Assembly (NCBI RefSeq): GCF_052180255.1
Contig: NZ_CP197466.1
Coordinates: 3,658,001-3,722,000 of the forward strand
Source: Paenibacillus_AM sp052180255
GTDB taxonomy: Bacteria > Bacillota > Bacilli > Paenibacillales > NBRC-103111
Direction: 5' to 3'
Length of the DNA: 64,000 bases
This document shows positions 43,856 through 53,000 of the stretch, one piece after another; the first letter of the stretch is position 1; each line of letters begins with the position of its first letter. A model generated the notes under the pieces. That model was not told where the DNA came from and ran no database searches. It saw only the letters and a list, made by a program, of their open reading frames with translations. A program made the translations under genes and the position numbers.

Positions 43856-44218
43856 TCATTTTTTTCTAATGATATTAACTAGGGTTGGTGGGATTTGATA
43901 CCCATTAATATAATATAAGGTAGTTTCCCTTTACCACGCACCACTTTGAGCAATTTCAGGGAAAACTTTCTTTTGATTTCGGGTGAGTGGAGCAGTTGGC
44001 GATGCTTTGCACTCAACACAATCAACCTTTCCAGTCTGCTTATTCTGCCCGATAATATCAATCCTTGTCTTGACTCCGCTTTGAGTTTTCACAGTAATCT
44101 GTTGTTGTACATTGTTATGCGTATTTGACATATTACTCAAAACTTCGCGTTCATAAGCATCACCAGCGGCTTTGTTCTTCTGTAAAGTATTACCCGTCCC
44201 CTTAGAAACTTCTAAGAA
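43856..44218 (-). pseudogene. RHS toxin-tip remnant (PD-(D/E)xK nuclease-like) with two frameshifts
   Basis: Frame 1 from about 44218 reads K-G-T-G-N-T-L-Q-K-N-K-A-A-G-D-A-Y-E-R-E, then T-R-I-D-I-I-G and V-E-C-K-A-S, the Asp and Glu-x-Lys pattern of restriction-endonuclease-fold toxins, and stops at Q-S-G-A-W. A second frame continues V-V-R-G-K-G-K-L-P-Y-I, and a third ends Y-Q-I-P-P-T-L-V-N-I-I-R-K-K with a stop at 43856. No RHS core precedes it. The adjacent immunity gene is intact. Confidence 0.75.
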
Positions 44219-44389
44219 CTAATGCTGCGAGTACACATAACCAAAATTATGCTTGCTCGGCGTTCTTACAAAATCATAGAGACTTAAACCTATAACTAAG
44301 ATATCTTATAGAATTCTGTTGGATCATACCACCGATTTTTATTGTACTGCATACTTAACCTCCCGATTCATTCGGCACTGGGTGGGGAC

Positions 44390-44426
44390 AAAAAGAAAGA
44401 CCTTGAAGGCGTCATCCCCCAAGGTC
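44390..44426 (-). terminator. terminator of immunity gene 5
   Basis: GACCTTG (44399-44405) pairs with CAAGGTC (44420-44426); A-run on the left. The shared tag ATTCGGCACTGGGT lies just beyond it at about 44369. Confidence 0.75.
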
Positions 44427-44432
44427 GCAATA

Positions 44433-44813
44433 TTAAACTTTACCTATAGTTATATCACCTTCATGGAAAAACTCAATTATTGTTCCATCTTCAGGTCTAT
44501 ATAACCATGTATCGAAACTGACAGCTAACACATCATCAAGTGAATTGAAAATACTATCCAAATTGGATTTAACTATCGGTAAACGTGCATTATCCCAAAT
44601 GATGAGAAAATCACCTTCAATATTATTTACTCTATTTAATACATCAGATACTACTTTAATCGATTCTTTTTCCTCGACTTGGCTCCAATCAATTCTTCCA
44701 TACGAGAACGAAAATACTTTTTTAAACCGATTAAATTCCTCTTGAGCTTCAATTTCATTCAAAATGATTGATGAACCATCTAGTGCTTCAATACACTCTT
44801 CAAATAATGTCAT
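44433..44813 (-). CDS. probable immunity protein of RHS cassette 1
   Basis: 126 residues, acidic, soluble, no recognised catalytic motif (D-F-L-I-I-W-D-N-A-R and E-F-F-H-E-G-D-I are notable). AAGGAG precedes the ATG. It begins 14 bases after the point where the unshifted toxin frame would stop. I know no characterised member; resemblance to CdiI-like immunity proteins is only in size, charge and place. Confidence 0.65.
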   Translation of the reverse strand: MTLFEECIEALDGSSIILNEIEAQEEFNRFKKVFSFSYGRIDWSQVEEKESIKVVSDVLNRVNNIEGDFLIIWDNARLPIVKSNLDSIFNSLDDVLAVSFDTWLYRPEDGTIIEFFHEGDITIGKV

Positions 44814-44843
44814 AGTTACTCTCCTTCTATTTATTCAACATAT

Positions 44844-46898
44844 TTATATATGACTTAAATGTAGCTTCATTACCTTGAAACGGTATAACGTACTTTGAGG
44901 CATTTGCCCCTTCCCGTTTCTAAAATCCTCAACATTTATATGCATTCCTTTTGTCGGATCGTAATCCAATCTCCATCTGACTTTACCATCAAGTGATTCC
45001 CTACCAATGATTTTACCGTAACCTGCACTAGATTCTAACCGACCATAATAAGCCCTTGTATCTCCCATATCTCCAATAAGGCCGAATGCTTTATTTCTAC
45101 CTTGTTCATATGTTTTAACACTAGGGAGGATTACTTCACCACATTTCGTATTATGCACCCAAATCCCAAGGTCACTAACAAAGTACGTATGGAAGTCATC
45201 AACCGTCATGTTGTAAACCGTGACGTGCTTATGTTCCTGTTCGATGCTGTCTATCTTGAGTGAATTCCCATCACTCTGAACAAGCAAATCACCAGGCTTG
45301 AGATCTTTGACAAACGTCCATCCTTTGTCCTTCACATAGAACGGATGGTTAAAGGTCGATTCAATCGTCTGACCGCCCACATGGATTTGGTAAATCTCAT
45401 CCGTCTCGTGGTTGAACGTCGCCGTTACCTCTTTGTACGCTTCCTCACCTGTGGTTTCATCCTTAGAAAGAACCTTATCTCCGACTTGAATGTCTTCGAT
45501 ATTTTTCTCCCCTTCGTCTGTTAATACCTTATTCCCAGCTGTGAAACAGTTACATGGGTTATATTTCGTTGCTACTTTCCCTACCCTTTGAACTTTTTTT
45601 TCACCTGCTGCAGATTTAATAGCGAATTTTCCGAGGTCTCCTGACCATTTAACAATTGGAATATAGCTAGCAGCCGCAAACGCTTTATCCAACATTCCTG
45701 CATTTGGGTCTTTCAATGTACGAATGCCGTCTAAAGCTACCTCAGTACCCATTTGAAAGAGTTTCTTTCCAACATCTTTCCATGTTAACCGATCATCAAA
45801 GTTATAAAAACTATAATTGCTTCCGTCATCATCAGAATCGAGTACCATATGCCCTGTTGGGTCTTTTTTGATGAGTGGATTATTCTCAACGTACGTATAA
45901 AGATTCAAACTTAACGGTTTATCTCTCTGCCCATCATACGTATCCTCTTGGATAAAGCGACCTATACTTGGATCATACCACCGTGCTCGGAGGTATTGCA
46001 ATTCGGTTGTTTCGTCGTAGTATTCGCCAGAATAGAGGAATATGTTGTCTACTTTATTCGCTAGATTATTACCTTCTGTTGGTAGAATCTTACCCCAAAT
46101 ATCATATTTGTATTCAGCTAGTTTATTACCTTGATCGTCTGTAATCGATACAACATCGCCATGTCCATTATGCAAATAATATTGCTTACTGCCCGCTTGA
46201 TCGACTTTGGCTACTAATTGGTCTCCGCTACGAATGTAGCTGTATTGACTTATCTTGTCACCTTCGGTCTTTTCTTCGGCGATTATGTTCGCATCTGCAT
46301 CATAATAATAGCGAGATACTCGCTTATCGCCTTCGTCTGCTTGATTCGACTCCGTTCGTTTCACCATGAGACCTTGACCGTTATAAACGTATGCGACTTG
46401 CTTCGCTTCCCCATTGTTCTTGGCGGGTGCTTTCACTTCAATAAGTTGATCTCGACTGTCATATTTATACTGATTCAGTGGAATCTGTGGAAGATTATCA
46501 GATTGCAGGGTTTCACGATTACCCCGATTGTTGTACTGGTATGCTTCCTTAAACATGCTGTTCGTCTGTACACGATGAAGCGGATCATAAGTTAAAGAGG
46601 ATGTAACTTGGCTGTTCTCTTTTAACTTTGTGATATTCGCATAATCATCGTATTCGTAGCCGTAACTGCCCAGCGCTTGTCCCACATCTGTTTTGTGTGT
46701 AACATCCGATAACATACCTTCTGTGTAGACATGGTTGGTTACGATTTTCCCTGTGTTAAGATCGATACGGTCTAGATTGCCTGCTTTATACGTGTAGGAA
46801 GCATCCGGCTTCGTCAAGTCTTGTCCGACTTTGTCTAGACGACCAGCTTGATAGGCATAGTTAGTCATTTTGCCAAAAGGATCCGTCATGCGCGTCAC
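44844..46898 (-). CDS. orphan RHS cassette 1: RHS core, HINT domain and a frameshifted toxin
   Basis: RHS homology starts near 46960 without signal peptide or N-terminal region. YD repeats lead to the core motif Y-L-R-A-R-W-Y-D-P-S-I-G-R-F and D-P-T-G. After the linker G-H-M-V-L-D-S-D-D-D-G comes a Hedgehog/intein (HINT) domain beginning C-N-C-F-T-A-G-N-K-V-L-T and ending V-H-N-T, expected to release the toxin by self-cleavage. The toxin follows (Y-E-Q-G-R-N-K-A-F-G). At the G4 tract 44907-44910 the frame is lost: one more G restores A-N-A-S-K-Y-V-I-P-F-Q-G-N-E and a stop at 44827. Confidence 0.85.
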   Translation of the reverse strand: MTRMTDPFGKMTNYAYQAGRLDKVGQDLTKPDASYTYKAGNLDRIDLNTGKIVTNHVYTEGMLSDVTHKTDVGQALGSYGYEYDDYANITKLKENSQVTSSLTYDPLHRVQTNSMFKEAYQYNNRGNRETLQSDNLPQIPLNQYKYDSRDQLIEVKAPAKNNGEAKQVAYVYNGQGLMVKRTESNQADEGDKRVSRYYYDADANIIAEEKTEGDKISQYSYIRSGDQLVAKVDQAGSKQYYLHNGHGDVVSITDDQGNKLAEYKYDIWGKILPTEGNNLANKVDNIFLYSGEYYDETTELQYLRARWYDPSIGRFIQEDTYDGQRDKPLSLNLYTYVENNPLIKKDPTGHMVLDSDDDGSNYSFYNFDDRLTWKDVGKKLFQMGTEVALDGIRTLKDPNAGMLDKAFAAASYIPIVKWSGDLGKFAIKSAAGEKKVQRVGKVATKYNPCNCFTAGNKVLTDEGEKNIEDIQVGDKVLSKDETTGEEAYKEVTATFNHETDEIYQIHVGGQTIESTFNHPFYVKDKGWTFVKDLKPGDLLVQSDGNSLKIDSIEQEHKHVTVYNMTVDDFHTYFVSDLGIWVHNTKCGEVILPSVKTYEQGRNKAFGLIGDMGDTRAYYGRLESSAGYGKIIGRESLDGKVRWRLDYDPTKGMHINVEDFRNGKGQMPQSTLYRFKVMKLHLSHI

Positions 46899-47047
46899 TT
46901 GTCCAGCTTTATCATACTCATAGCTGAGCTGTTTACCATCTGGATAGCTGATCGCAAAGGGTAACTAGAGAATTTTTCTTCAGGTTCTATTCCTGTGATT
47001 CGTTCTAAGACAAGAAATCACCGGGGTAGAATAAGGGAGAAAGGAGC

Positions 47048-47332
47048 GTGAATGGGGATGATGTGGTTATTCTTCATAACTTAATCACCTTTCCAGCGTG
47101 GCTTTACTACATAATCGCTCGACTGCAGAAACATGATGCTTCGTATAATGAATTCATATTTAGTACAGCGCTGTTATTGTACTTAGTACTCAACCTGATC
47201 CAAGCGCAGTCATTTGAGCATAAAACACTATTCAGTCTTATCTTTATTGTCTTTTCTTTATTCGCCATCCCATTTCATATCTGGCTAATCATGAATGATC
47301 GTAAGGGAGCTCGCAAGAAAAATGAAAACTAG
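47048..47332 (+). CDS. small membrane protein of unknown function
   Basis: Up to 94 residues with three hydrophobic segments (about 8-25, 38-52, 62-82) and a basic tail. It starts with GTG; the AAAGGAG next to it is too close for that GTG but usable for a second GTG at 47060. It is the only rightward gene-like frame between two RHS cassettes. I do not recognise it. Confidence 0.45.
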   Translation: MNGDDVVILHNLITFPAWLYYIIARLQKHDASYNEFIFSTALLLYLVLNLIQAQSFEHKTLFSLIFIVFSLFAIPFHIWLIMNDRKGARKKNEN

Positions 47333-47340
47333 TTAGCTAA

Positions 47341-47940
47341 TGTACGATTAAAACATTGAGAGCGCCTGAGCAACACCGTTAGTTCGGTTGCGTGGGCGCT
47401 TCTCGGTCATGGCTGCCCAGCAGGCTACCACAGGGTTTCTCTTCGTAAAGGCGTCGCCTTCCTCCACTTCGTTCCGGCCCTTCGGGTACAAAGAGCCTCG
47501 CACCCTGTGATATCCAGCCATTGCGCCATGTCCTAACCGCTTCCACTCCACCGAACTAACTCTGGGATGGGGAGTCAATGAGTCTATGTAATTGAATTTA
47601 ATACTAACTCTTGCCATTGACCAGTTCCGACTATCTTTGAAGTTGTAAGAAAATCAATCTAATTAATTTTCATTAACATAATATTTCCTTAGCCTCATTC
47701 CCTCTCGCCCATATAATGAGCGGGGCGAGTTTCGAAAAGATAAGAAGTTTGTTATTGGTACAGTAATCATCGTTACAATAGTCAGTTATGTTGCGGATAA
47801 AGTGTAATTCTTTGTATAACCTCCCTTACTATAGTTGTCGCATTATCCATCTTGAAAATTGCGATTCATGTCCTACTCACCATCCCTATCGTTGCATAAT
47901 AATCTACAGTTGCGCATGGATTTGAAAAAAACGTAAGAAT
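47341..47940. other. gene-poor, partly GC-rich stretch between cassettes 1 and 2
   Basis: 47361-47400 forms a strong hairpin (AGCGCC / GGCGCT with inner GCAAC-CCG / CGG-TTGC). 47430-47512 has CACAGGGT / ACCCTGTG arms around a GC-rich centre unlike its AT-rich surroundings. 47640-47940 shows only short open frames, one resembling the end of a membrane protein (about 47738-47805, plus strand). It may be debris of an inserted element. Confidence 0.35.
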
Positions 47941-48146
47941 ACGAAGATAACAAAAAACAGGTCAATCATGGTAGCATCTGACCATAATCGACCTGTTCAA
48001 TGTATCAGCATAGGTTATTTAGGGTATAAATTCAAGCATTGATGTACGTACTAACGAAATGAAGAAATCTTCATACGGGTATTACATGGGTTATATGTGT
48101 TATTTGTTGTATGATGGGTTCATTCGACACTGGGTAGCCACCACCA
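47934..48146 (-). repeat. inter-cassette spacer repeat, copy between cassettes 1 and 2
   Basis: About 210 bases closely matching 58200-58408: GAAGATAACAAAAAACAGGT, a terminator-like hairpin, GTATTACATGGGTTATATG-like text, then ATGATGGGTTCATTCG-CACTGGGTAGCC. Shorter versions occur at 52105-52205, 55424-55640 and 44365-44390. Such repeats could support recombination between cassettes. Confidence 0.75.
47957..47996 (-). terminator. second terminator-like hairpin within the spacer repeat
   Basis: Arms 47957-47972 and 47981-47996 (ACAGGTCAATCATGGT / ACCATAATCGACCTGT, two wobble positions) with six A on the left for leftward transcripts. Confidence 0.65.
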
Positions 48147-48149
48147 AAG

Positions 48150-48183
48150 AAAAACCTTGAAAGGCACGAAGCCTAACAAGGTT
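48150..48183 (-). terminator. terminator of immunity gene 4
   Basis: AACCTTG (48153-48159) pairs with CAAGGTT (48177-48183) around an AAAGGCACGAAGCCTAA loop; the A-rich left flank gives the U-tract. Confidence 0.8.
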
Positions 48184-48191
48184 TCCAATGA

Positions 48192-48638
48192 CTACTCGGA
48201 AAGTTCTGTAACATCACAATTTCTCAAAGTATGCTTTGTCATAATTTCAAATGCTTTTTCCGTAATAACTAGATAATTCTTTGGTGAAATACAAAAATCA
48301 TGTCCTGACCAATCGAAAAATCGTTCAGCAGTAATGTTAACTATACCTTGTGGTATGAGTCTTTTGAAACTTGGCAACGTTCTGTTAGGATGTAACTCAT
48401 TAAATTCCTCACTTGTTGAAACCTCTACATCCTCAAACATAATACCCGATAACTTATTCTCGTCTAACGAACGAGCTAGTGACTCGGTGACGATGAAACA
48501 TGGGGAAGATTCCAATAGTTCATCTCCTAACCATCCTTCGAACTCATAATGTAAATATACTACACGATTGTTTTCATCGAAGGTTGTTCTTTCACCTAAA
48601 CAACCTGCAACCTCAGGTTCAAGTAGTAACAGTTTCAT
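48192..48638 (-). CDS. probable immunity protein of RHS cassette 2
   Basis: 148 residues from the ATG at 48638 behind GAGGTG; a GTG four codons upstream overlaps the site. Soluble and acidic, with F-F-D-W-S-G-H-D-F-C-I-S near residue 110. It begins 14 bases after the place where the toxin frame would end if its premature stop were read through. Role inferred from position. Confidence 0.65.
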   Translation of the reverse strand: MKLLLLEPEVAGCLGERTTFDENNRVVYLHYEFEGWLGDELLESSPCFIVTESLARSLDENKLSGIMFEDVEVSTSEEFNELHPNRTLPSFKRLIPQGIVNITAERFFDWSGHDFCISPKNYLVITEKAFEIMTKHTLRNCDVTELSE

Positions 48639-48763
48639 TGTGCACCTCACATTTATTTAATCGGTGGATTGAACAAATGCCCATATTTACTATCAATTAC
48701 TTTGGCTTGATGAGTAAGTCGTTCTTTGGTGGCATTTGGATATTCTTTATAGAACTTATTCCA

Positions 48764-51700
48764 TTATTTTCTAATTTTTGAGAGGTGAATGTCACTATTT
48801 ATTTCTTTAGGTATACCCCTCAAGTTATTATAACCATGCATTTCTGCTTCTGTAAATAAACCCTTATATTCAGGTTTCCTTAAGACTTGTTGTTCTATAG
48901 CGTGGTGAACAACCACTTCCTTTTCTAGTTCAGGATGCTTTTTAAAGAAAACCTCTTTATAGTCAATCTTACCCGTCCCCTTAAGAGCAAATTTTCCAAG
49001 GTCTCCTGTCCATCTAAAAATTGGAATATAACCAGCAACCGCTAATGTTTTATCCAACACTCCTGCATTTGGGTCGTTAAGTGTACGAATGCCGTCTAAA
49101 GCTACCTCAGTACCCATTTGAAAGAGTTTCTTTCCAACATCTTTCCATGTTAACCGATCATCAAAGTTATAAAAACTATAATTGCTTCCGTCATCATCAG
49201 AATCGAGTACCATATGCCCTGTTGGGTCTTTTTTGATGAGCGGATTATTCTCGACATACGTATACAAATTCAAACTCTGCGGTTTATCTATCTGCCCATC
49301 ATACGTATCCTCTTGGATAAAGCGACCTACACTTGGATCATACCACCGTGCTCGGAGGTATTGTAATTCGGTTGTTTCGTCGTAGTATTCGCCAGAATAG
49401 AGGAATATATTGTCTACTTTATTCGCTAGATTATTACCTTCTGCTGGTAGAATCTTACCCCATATATCATATTTGTATTCAGCTAGCTTATTACCTTGAT
49501 CGTCTGTAATCGATACAACATCGCCATGTCCGTTATGCAAATAATATTGCTTACTGCCCGCTTGATCGACTTTGGCTACTAATTGGCCTCTACTACGAAT
49601 ATAGCTGTATTGGCTTGTTGTATCACCTTCGGTCTTTTCTTCGGCGATAATGTTCGAATCTGCATCATAATAGTAACGAGATACTTTACGTGCACCATAG
49701 TCATCTTGATTTACTTCCGTCCGCTTCACCATCAAGCCGTTGCCATTATAGACATATTCAACTAACTTCGCCTTATCTGCATTCTTGGCAGGTACTTTTA
49801 CTTCAATCAGTTGATCTCGACTGTCATACTTGTACTGATTCAGTGGGACCTGTGGAAGCTGATCGGATTGCAGCGTTTCACGATTACCTCGGTTGTTGTA
49901 CTGATAGGTTTCTTTAAACATACTATTTGTTTGTACACGATGAAGTGGATCATAAGTTAACGTAGATGTAACTTGATTATTTTCTTTAAGATTTGTAATA
50001 TTCGCATAATCATCGTATTCGTAGCCGTAACTGCCCAGCGATTGTCCCACATCTGTTTTGTGTGTAACATCCGATAACATACCTTCTGTATAGATATGAT
50101 TGGTTACGATTTTTCCTGTGTTAAGATCGATACGGTCTAGATTGCCTGCCTTATACGTATAGGAAGCATCCGGCTTCGTTAAGTCTTGTCCAACTTTGTC
50201 CAGACGCCCTGCTTGATACGCATAGTTAGTTACTTTGCCAAAAGGATCGGTCATGCTCGTCACTTGTCCAGCTTCATCATATTCATAGCTGAGCTGCTTA
50301 CCATCTGGATACGTGATGGATTTTAACAATCCAAGCTTCGCTTGATTTGTTGCTGCATAATCATACTGATACTTTGTCGTACCTGTATAGTCATTCATTG
50401 TTGTCATACGACCAGCTAGATCATAATCGAACGTGATTTCAGGATCGTATAGTCCGATTTCTCGATTCGTTGCGGTCTTCTTCTTTAGACGATTACGGCT
50501 GTCATATTCATAAGTGAAGGTGTTCCCTTTGCGATCAATTAGGGTTTTCTCATTACCTTCTTTATCGTATGCATGCAGTGTTTGGTTCTTATTCTCGTCT
50601 TTTTCAATTAACAAATTTCCAGATTGATCGTACACTTTCTCAATGAAATTCCCATCTGGATATGTTACTTGTTTGAGCAGATTGGTTTTCGTATATTTAT
50701 AAGCTGTTTTCTCATTATTCGGTGTTGTAATTGCAGTGAGTCTACCTAGTGCATCATATTCCTTCGTCGTTTTGTTATATGACTCTTCAACGAACGCATA
50801 GTGTTCACGTGACTCTAGCATATGTCCTTCAAAGTCATAGCTGATCTTGGTTGGCAGCTTCTGTTTCTCTCCGCTGTTACCCCAGAACTCTTGTGAACGT
50901 AGAACTTCACCTTGAAGACCATATGTCTCCTTGAACAATCGACTATCTGTCGCTCGAATCGTTCGCGTATTTGCAATGGAATTGTAGGCAATGATCATAT
51001 TATCTTGGGTTGGATACGTCGTTTGAACGAGACGATTGGACTCATCATAAAAGTGATGTGTGAGATTCCCTACAGCATCTTCTTCACGTACAACCCGACC
51101 GCTGTTATCATAGATGTAGTCCATCTTGCCATTATTATCGCCATACACTTGTCTCTTCCATCCATACACATTGAATGTATGTGTGGTTTGTACATTCGTT
51201 TCATCCGTATAGATAATCTTGTTGTTCACGTCGTCATAAGCTGCTGTAGAGGTAGATTTATCTGGATTCGTCACTTTAGTAAGACGACCTAATTTATCAT
51301 ACGTGTAGTTAGTTGTCTGACCGTTACCGTCTTTGACCCAATTAAGCAATCCGGTGCTTCGGTCATAGTCCATATAACGATACACTTTCTCCGACTTGAA
51401 CGTAGGGTCCATCATATCGTTGGTTTGCTTCGTCATTAAAGCATGATAAGTGGCATCATACTCATAATCTTCAAAGATCTTACCACCATCACTCGTCGTT
51501 GTTTTTCGAGTAGGGTTACCATATTCATCCGAAATGAAAGCAACTTCGGACAGCATTGTTGTCCCTTGCGTGTTCTGTTCAGAAACGGTAATGCCCATCA
51601 CATCTTTTTGCGCAGTGTACGTATACTCGGTTACGCGCTTTTTCCCGTCCCGATTCAGATCTTCCGACTTACTCTTCAAATTGTGTTGGTCATCGTAGGT

Positions 51701-51871
51701 ATACACGATCTTCGCAGTTGTTGTATCCGCATTTACACGCTGATAATGTGTATCTACTTGACCATAGTCGTTGTAGAAAGTCGTTTGACGTTTTTCATCA
51801 GATTTGGAACCGCTTCTTTCGGTATAAGATACAATTGACTTCGGAATATCGATCCGTCGTTCTCTGAGCAT
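48764..51871 (-). CDS. orphan RHS cassette 2: long RHS core with an HNH-like toxin ended by a premature stop
   Basis: 1,035 codons. It lacks signal peptide and N-terminal domain; homology to the full-length protein starts at R-R-I-D-I-P-K-S-I-V-S-Y-T-E, just next to an IS3 remnant. YD repeats, core Y-L-R-A-R-W-Y-D-P-S-V-G-R-F and D-P-T-G are intact. The C-terminus has V-V-H-H-A-I-E-Q-Q-V-L and L-R-G-I-P-K-E-I-N-S-D-I-H-L, an HNH-like nuclease pattern. TAA at 48764 replaces a sense codon (Glu in relatives): past it the same frame reads W-N-K-F-Y-K-E-Y-P-N and stops at 48653. Confidence 0.87.
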   Translation of the reverse strand: MLRERRIDIPKSIVSYTERSGSKSDEKRQTTFYNDYGQVDTHYQRVNADTTTAKIVYTYDDQHNLKSKSEDLNRDGKKRVTEYTYTAQKDVMGITVSEQNTQGTTMLSEVAFISDEYGNPTRKTTTSDGGKIFEDYEYDATYHALMTKQTNDMMDPTFKSEKVYRYMDYDRSTGLLNWVKDGNGQTTNYTYDKLGRLTKVTNPDKSTSTAAYDDVNNKIIYTDETNVQTTHTFNVYGWKRQVYGDNNGKMDYIYDNSGRVVREEDAVGNLTHHFYDESNRLVQTTYPTQDNMIIAYNSIANTRTIRATDSRLFKETYGLQGEVLRSQEFWGNSGEKQKLPTKISYDFEGHMLESREHYAFVEESYNKTTKEYDALGRLTAITTPNNEKTAYKYTKTNLLKQVTYPDGNFIEKVYDQSGNLLIEKDENKNQTLHAYDKEGNEKTLIDRKGNTFTYEYDSRNRLKKKTATNREIGLYDPEITFDYDLAGRMTTMNDYTGTTKYQYDYAATNQAKLGLLKSITYPDGKQLSYEYDEAGQVTSMTDPFGKVTNYAYQAGRLDKVGQDLTKPDASYTYKAGNLDRIDLNTGKIVTNHIYTEGMLSDVTHKTDVGQSLGSYGYEYDDYANITNLKENNQVTSTLTYDPLHRVQTNSMFKETYQYNNRGNRETLQSDQLPQVPLNQYKYDSRDQLIEVKVPAKNADKAKLVEYVYNGNGLMVKRTEVNQDDYGARKVSRYYYDADSNIIAEEKTEGDTTSQYSYIRSRGQLVAKVDQAGSKQYYLHNGHGDVVSITDDQGNKLAEYKYDIWGKILPAEGNNLANKVDNIFLYSGEYYDETTELQYLRARWYDPSVGRFIQEDTYDGQIDKPQSLNLYTYVENNPLIKKDPTGHMVLDSDDDGSNYSFYNFDDRLTWKDVGKKLFQMGTEVALDGIRTLNDPNAGVLDKTLAVAGYIPIFRWTGDLGKFALKGTGKIDYKEVFFKKHPELEKEVVVHHAIEQQVLRKPEYKGLFTEAEMHGYNNLRGIPKEINSDIHLSKIRK

Positions 51872-52085
51872 GAAAGGCTGTCCCTACGATAATGCAGTTG
51901 CCGAAGCCACCTTCAAAATTTTAAAAACAGAACTTGTGAAACAGAAGACTTTTTATAGTCTAGAACATCTAAAGCTTAAGCTTGATGATTATATCAATTG
52001 GTTTAACCACCATCGTGTTCATGGAACTTTAAGTTACATAAGTCCAGTCGAGTTCAAGAAACGAGCTCTTAAAAAAGCAGTCTGA
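51858..52085 (+). mobile_element. IS3-family (IS150-like) transposase, C-terminal remnant
   Basis: The frame S-M-K-G-C-P-Y-D-N-A-V-A-E-A-T-F and N-W-F-N-H-H-R-V-H-G-T-L-S-Y-I-S-P-V-E-F is the end of the IS3 OrfB DDE domain, including the last catalytic Glu region. Only the last 72 residues remain. Its left side joins the RHS cassette 2 frame without a recognisable IS end, so it is a recombined remnant rather than a complete insertion. Confidence 0.88.
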
Positions 52086-52104
52086 ATTTGCGTTGACAAT
52101 CCAT

Positions 52105-52205
52105 TAATGTGTGTACAAACAAAATGGAGAAATATTTATACGGGTATTATATGGGCTAGATGTGCTATTCGTTGATTAATGGGTAATTCGGCACTGGATA
52201 GCCCC
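52105..52205 (-). repeat. inter-cassette spacer repeat, short copy beside the IS3 remnant
   Basis: ATTAATGTGTGTACAAA..., TATACGGGTATTATATGGG and AATTCGGCACTGGATAGCC match the right-hand half of the spacer at 47934-48146; the hairpin-bearing left half is replaced by the IS3 remnant. Confidence 0.7.
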
Positions 52206-52214
52206 CCACCAAAA

Positions 52215-52245
52215 AAACCTTGAAAGGCACGAAGCCAATCAAGGT
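52215..52245 (-). terminator. terminator of immunity gene 3
   Basis: ACCTTG (52217-52222) pairs with CAAGGT (52240-52245), A-run of seven on the left. Confidence 0.75.
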
Positions 52246-52257
52246 ATATTATTTACA

Positions 52258-52986
52258 TTACTCAATTTGAGTAGACCAACTATTATCTCCTTTTTTACTA
52301 ACTAAGGCTACTTCATTGATAGAAAGCCATTCTAGTTTTCCAAGATGCTTTGCATAGGCGAACTCATCAGGTAATTCCGAAATTATCTTATTTCTATTGA
52401 CCTCAGTACCGTCCTTTGCCTTAACAATTAGCACTATGTCCATACTCTTCACGTTATGTTGACATAGCACTTCCGCAATATATTTACCATCAGGGCTCTT
52501 AAGTGGTTTCTTCCAAACCCAATCATTTTTATACAGCTGCTCCTTAATTGATCTGTAGACTCTTTCGAATGGCTCAATAATCCATCCTTTGTACAATGCC
52601 ACTATCCTAATCCCCTCCATAAGAATTTCCAGAGAAGCAATTTTCTTATTTTCGTCGTCACTTTCAAGAAATTCTCTATAAGAAAATGGCACTTGTACGG
52701 TACAAACACCTGAGAAATTCAGTATCCGTTCTTCTTTAATCTCCGATACACATTCGACAAGTACTTTCCAACAGTCCTCTGTCTTTAATTTGTTGAAGAG
52801 TCTTTCGAACATAGAAGTCATGCATCTTGTTTCTAATCTAATGGTACGACGCATTCCCTTCCAATTCATTTCATAATCAATTTTTGTAGCCTCTTGAAAT
52901 AGACAACCTCGTTCCTCCATAATAGCTTGAACTCTCTTTATTTCAGCGAGATAAGGTAAATCTATATCAAACTCTTTTAAATCCAA
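52258..52986 (-). CDS. probable immunity protein of RHS cassette 3
   Basis: 242 residues, soluble, starting with TTG 7 bases after GAGGTG. It is longer than the other immunity proteins. A C-terminal stretch (I-A-E-V-L-C-Q-H-N...I-V-L-I-V-K-A-K-D-G-T) looks like a beta-propeller-like repeat, which is only suggestive. It begins 14 bases after the toxin stop. I do not recognise the family. Confidence 0.65.
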   Translation of the reverse strand: MDLKEFDIDLPYLAEIKRVQAIMEERGCLFQEATKIDYEMNWKGMRRTIRLETRCMTSMFERLFNKLKTEDCWKVLVECVSEIKEERILNFSGVCTVQVPFSYREFLESDDENKKIASLEILMEGIRIVALYKGWIIEPFERVYRSIKEQLYKNDWVWKKPLKSPDGKYIAEVLCQHNVKSMDIVLIVKAKDGTEVNRNKIISELPDEFAYAKHLGKLEWLSINEVALVSKKGDNSWSTQIE

Positions 52987-53000
52987 TTATCATCACCTCA

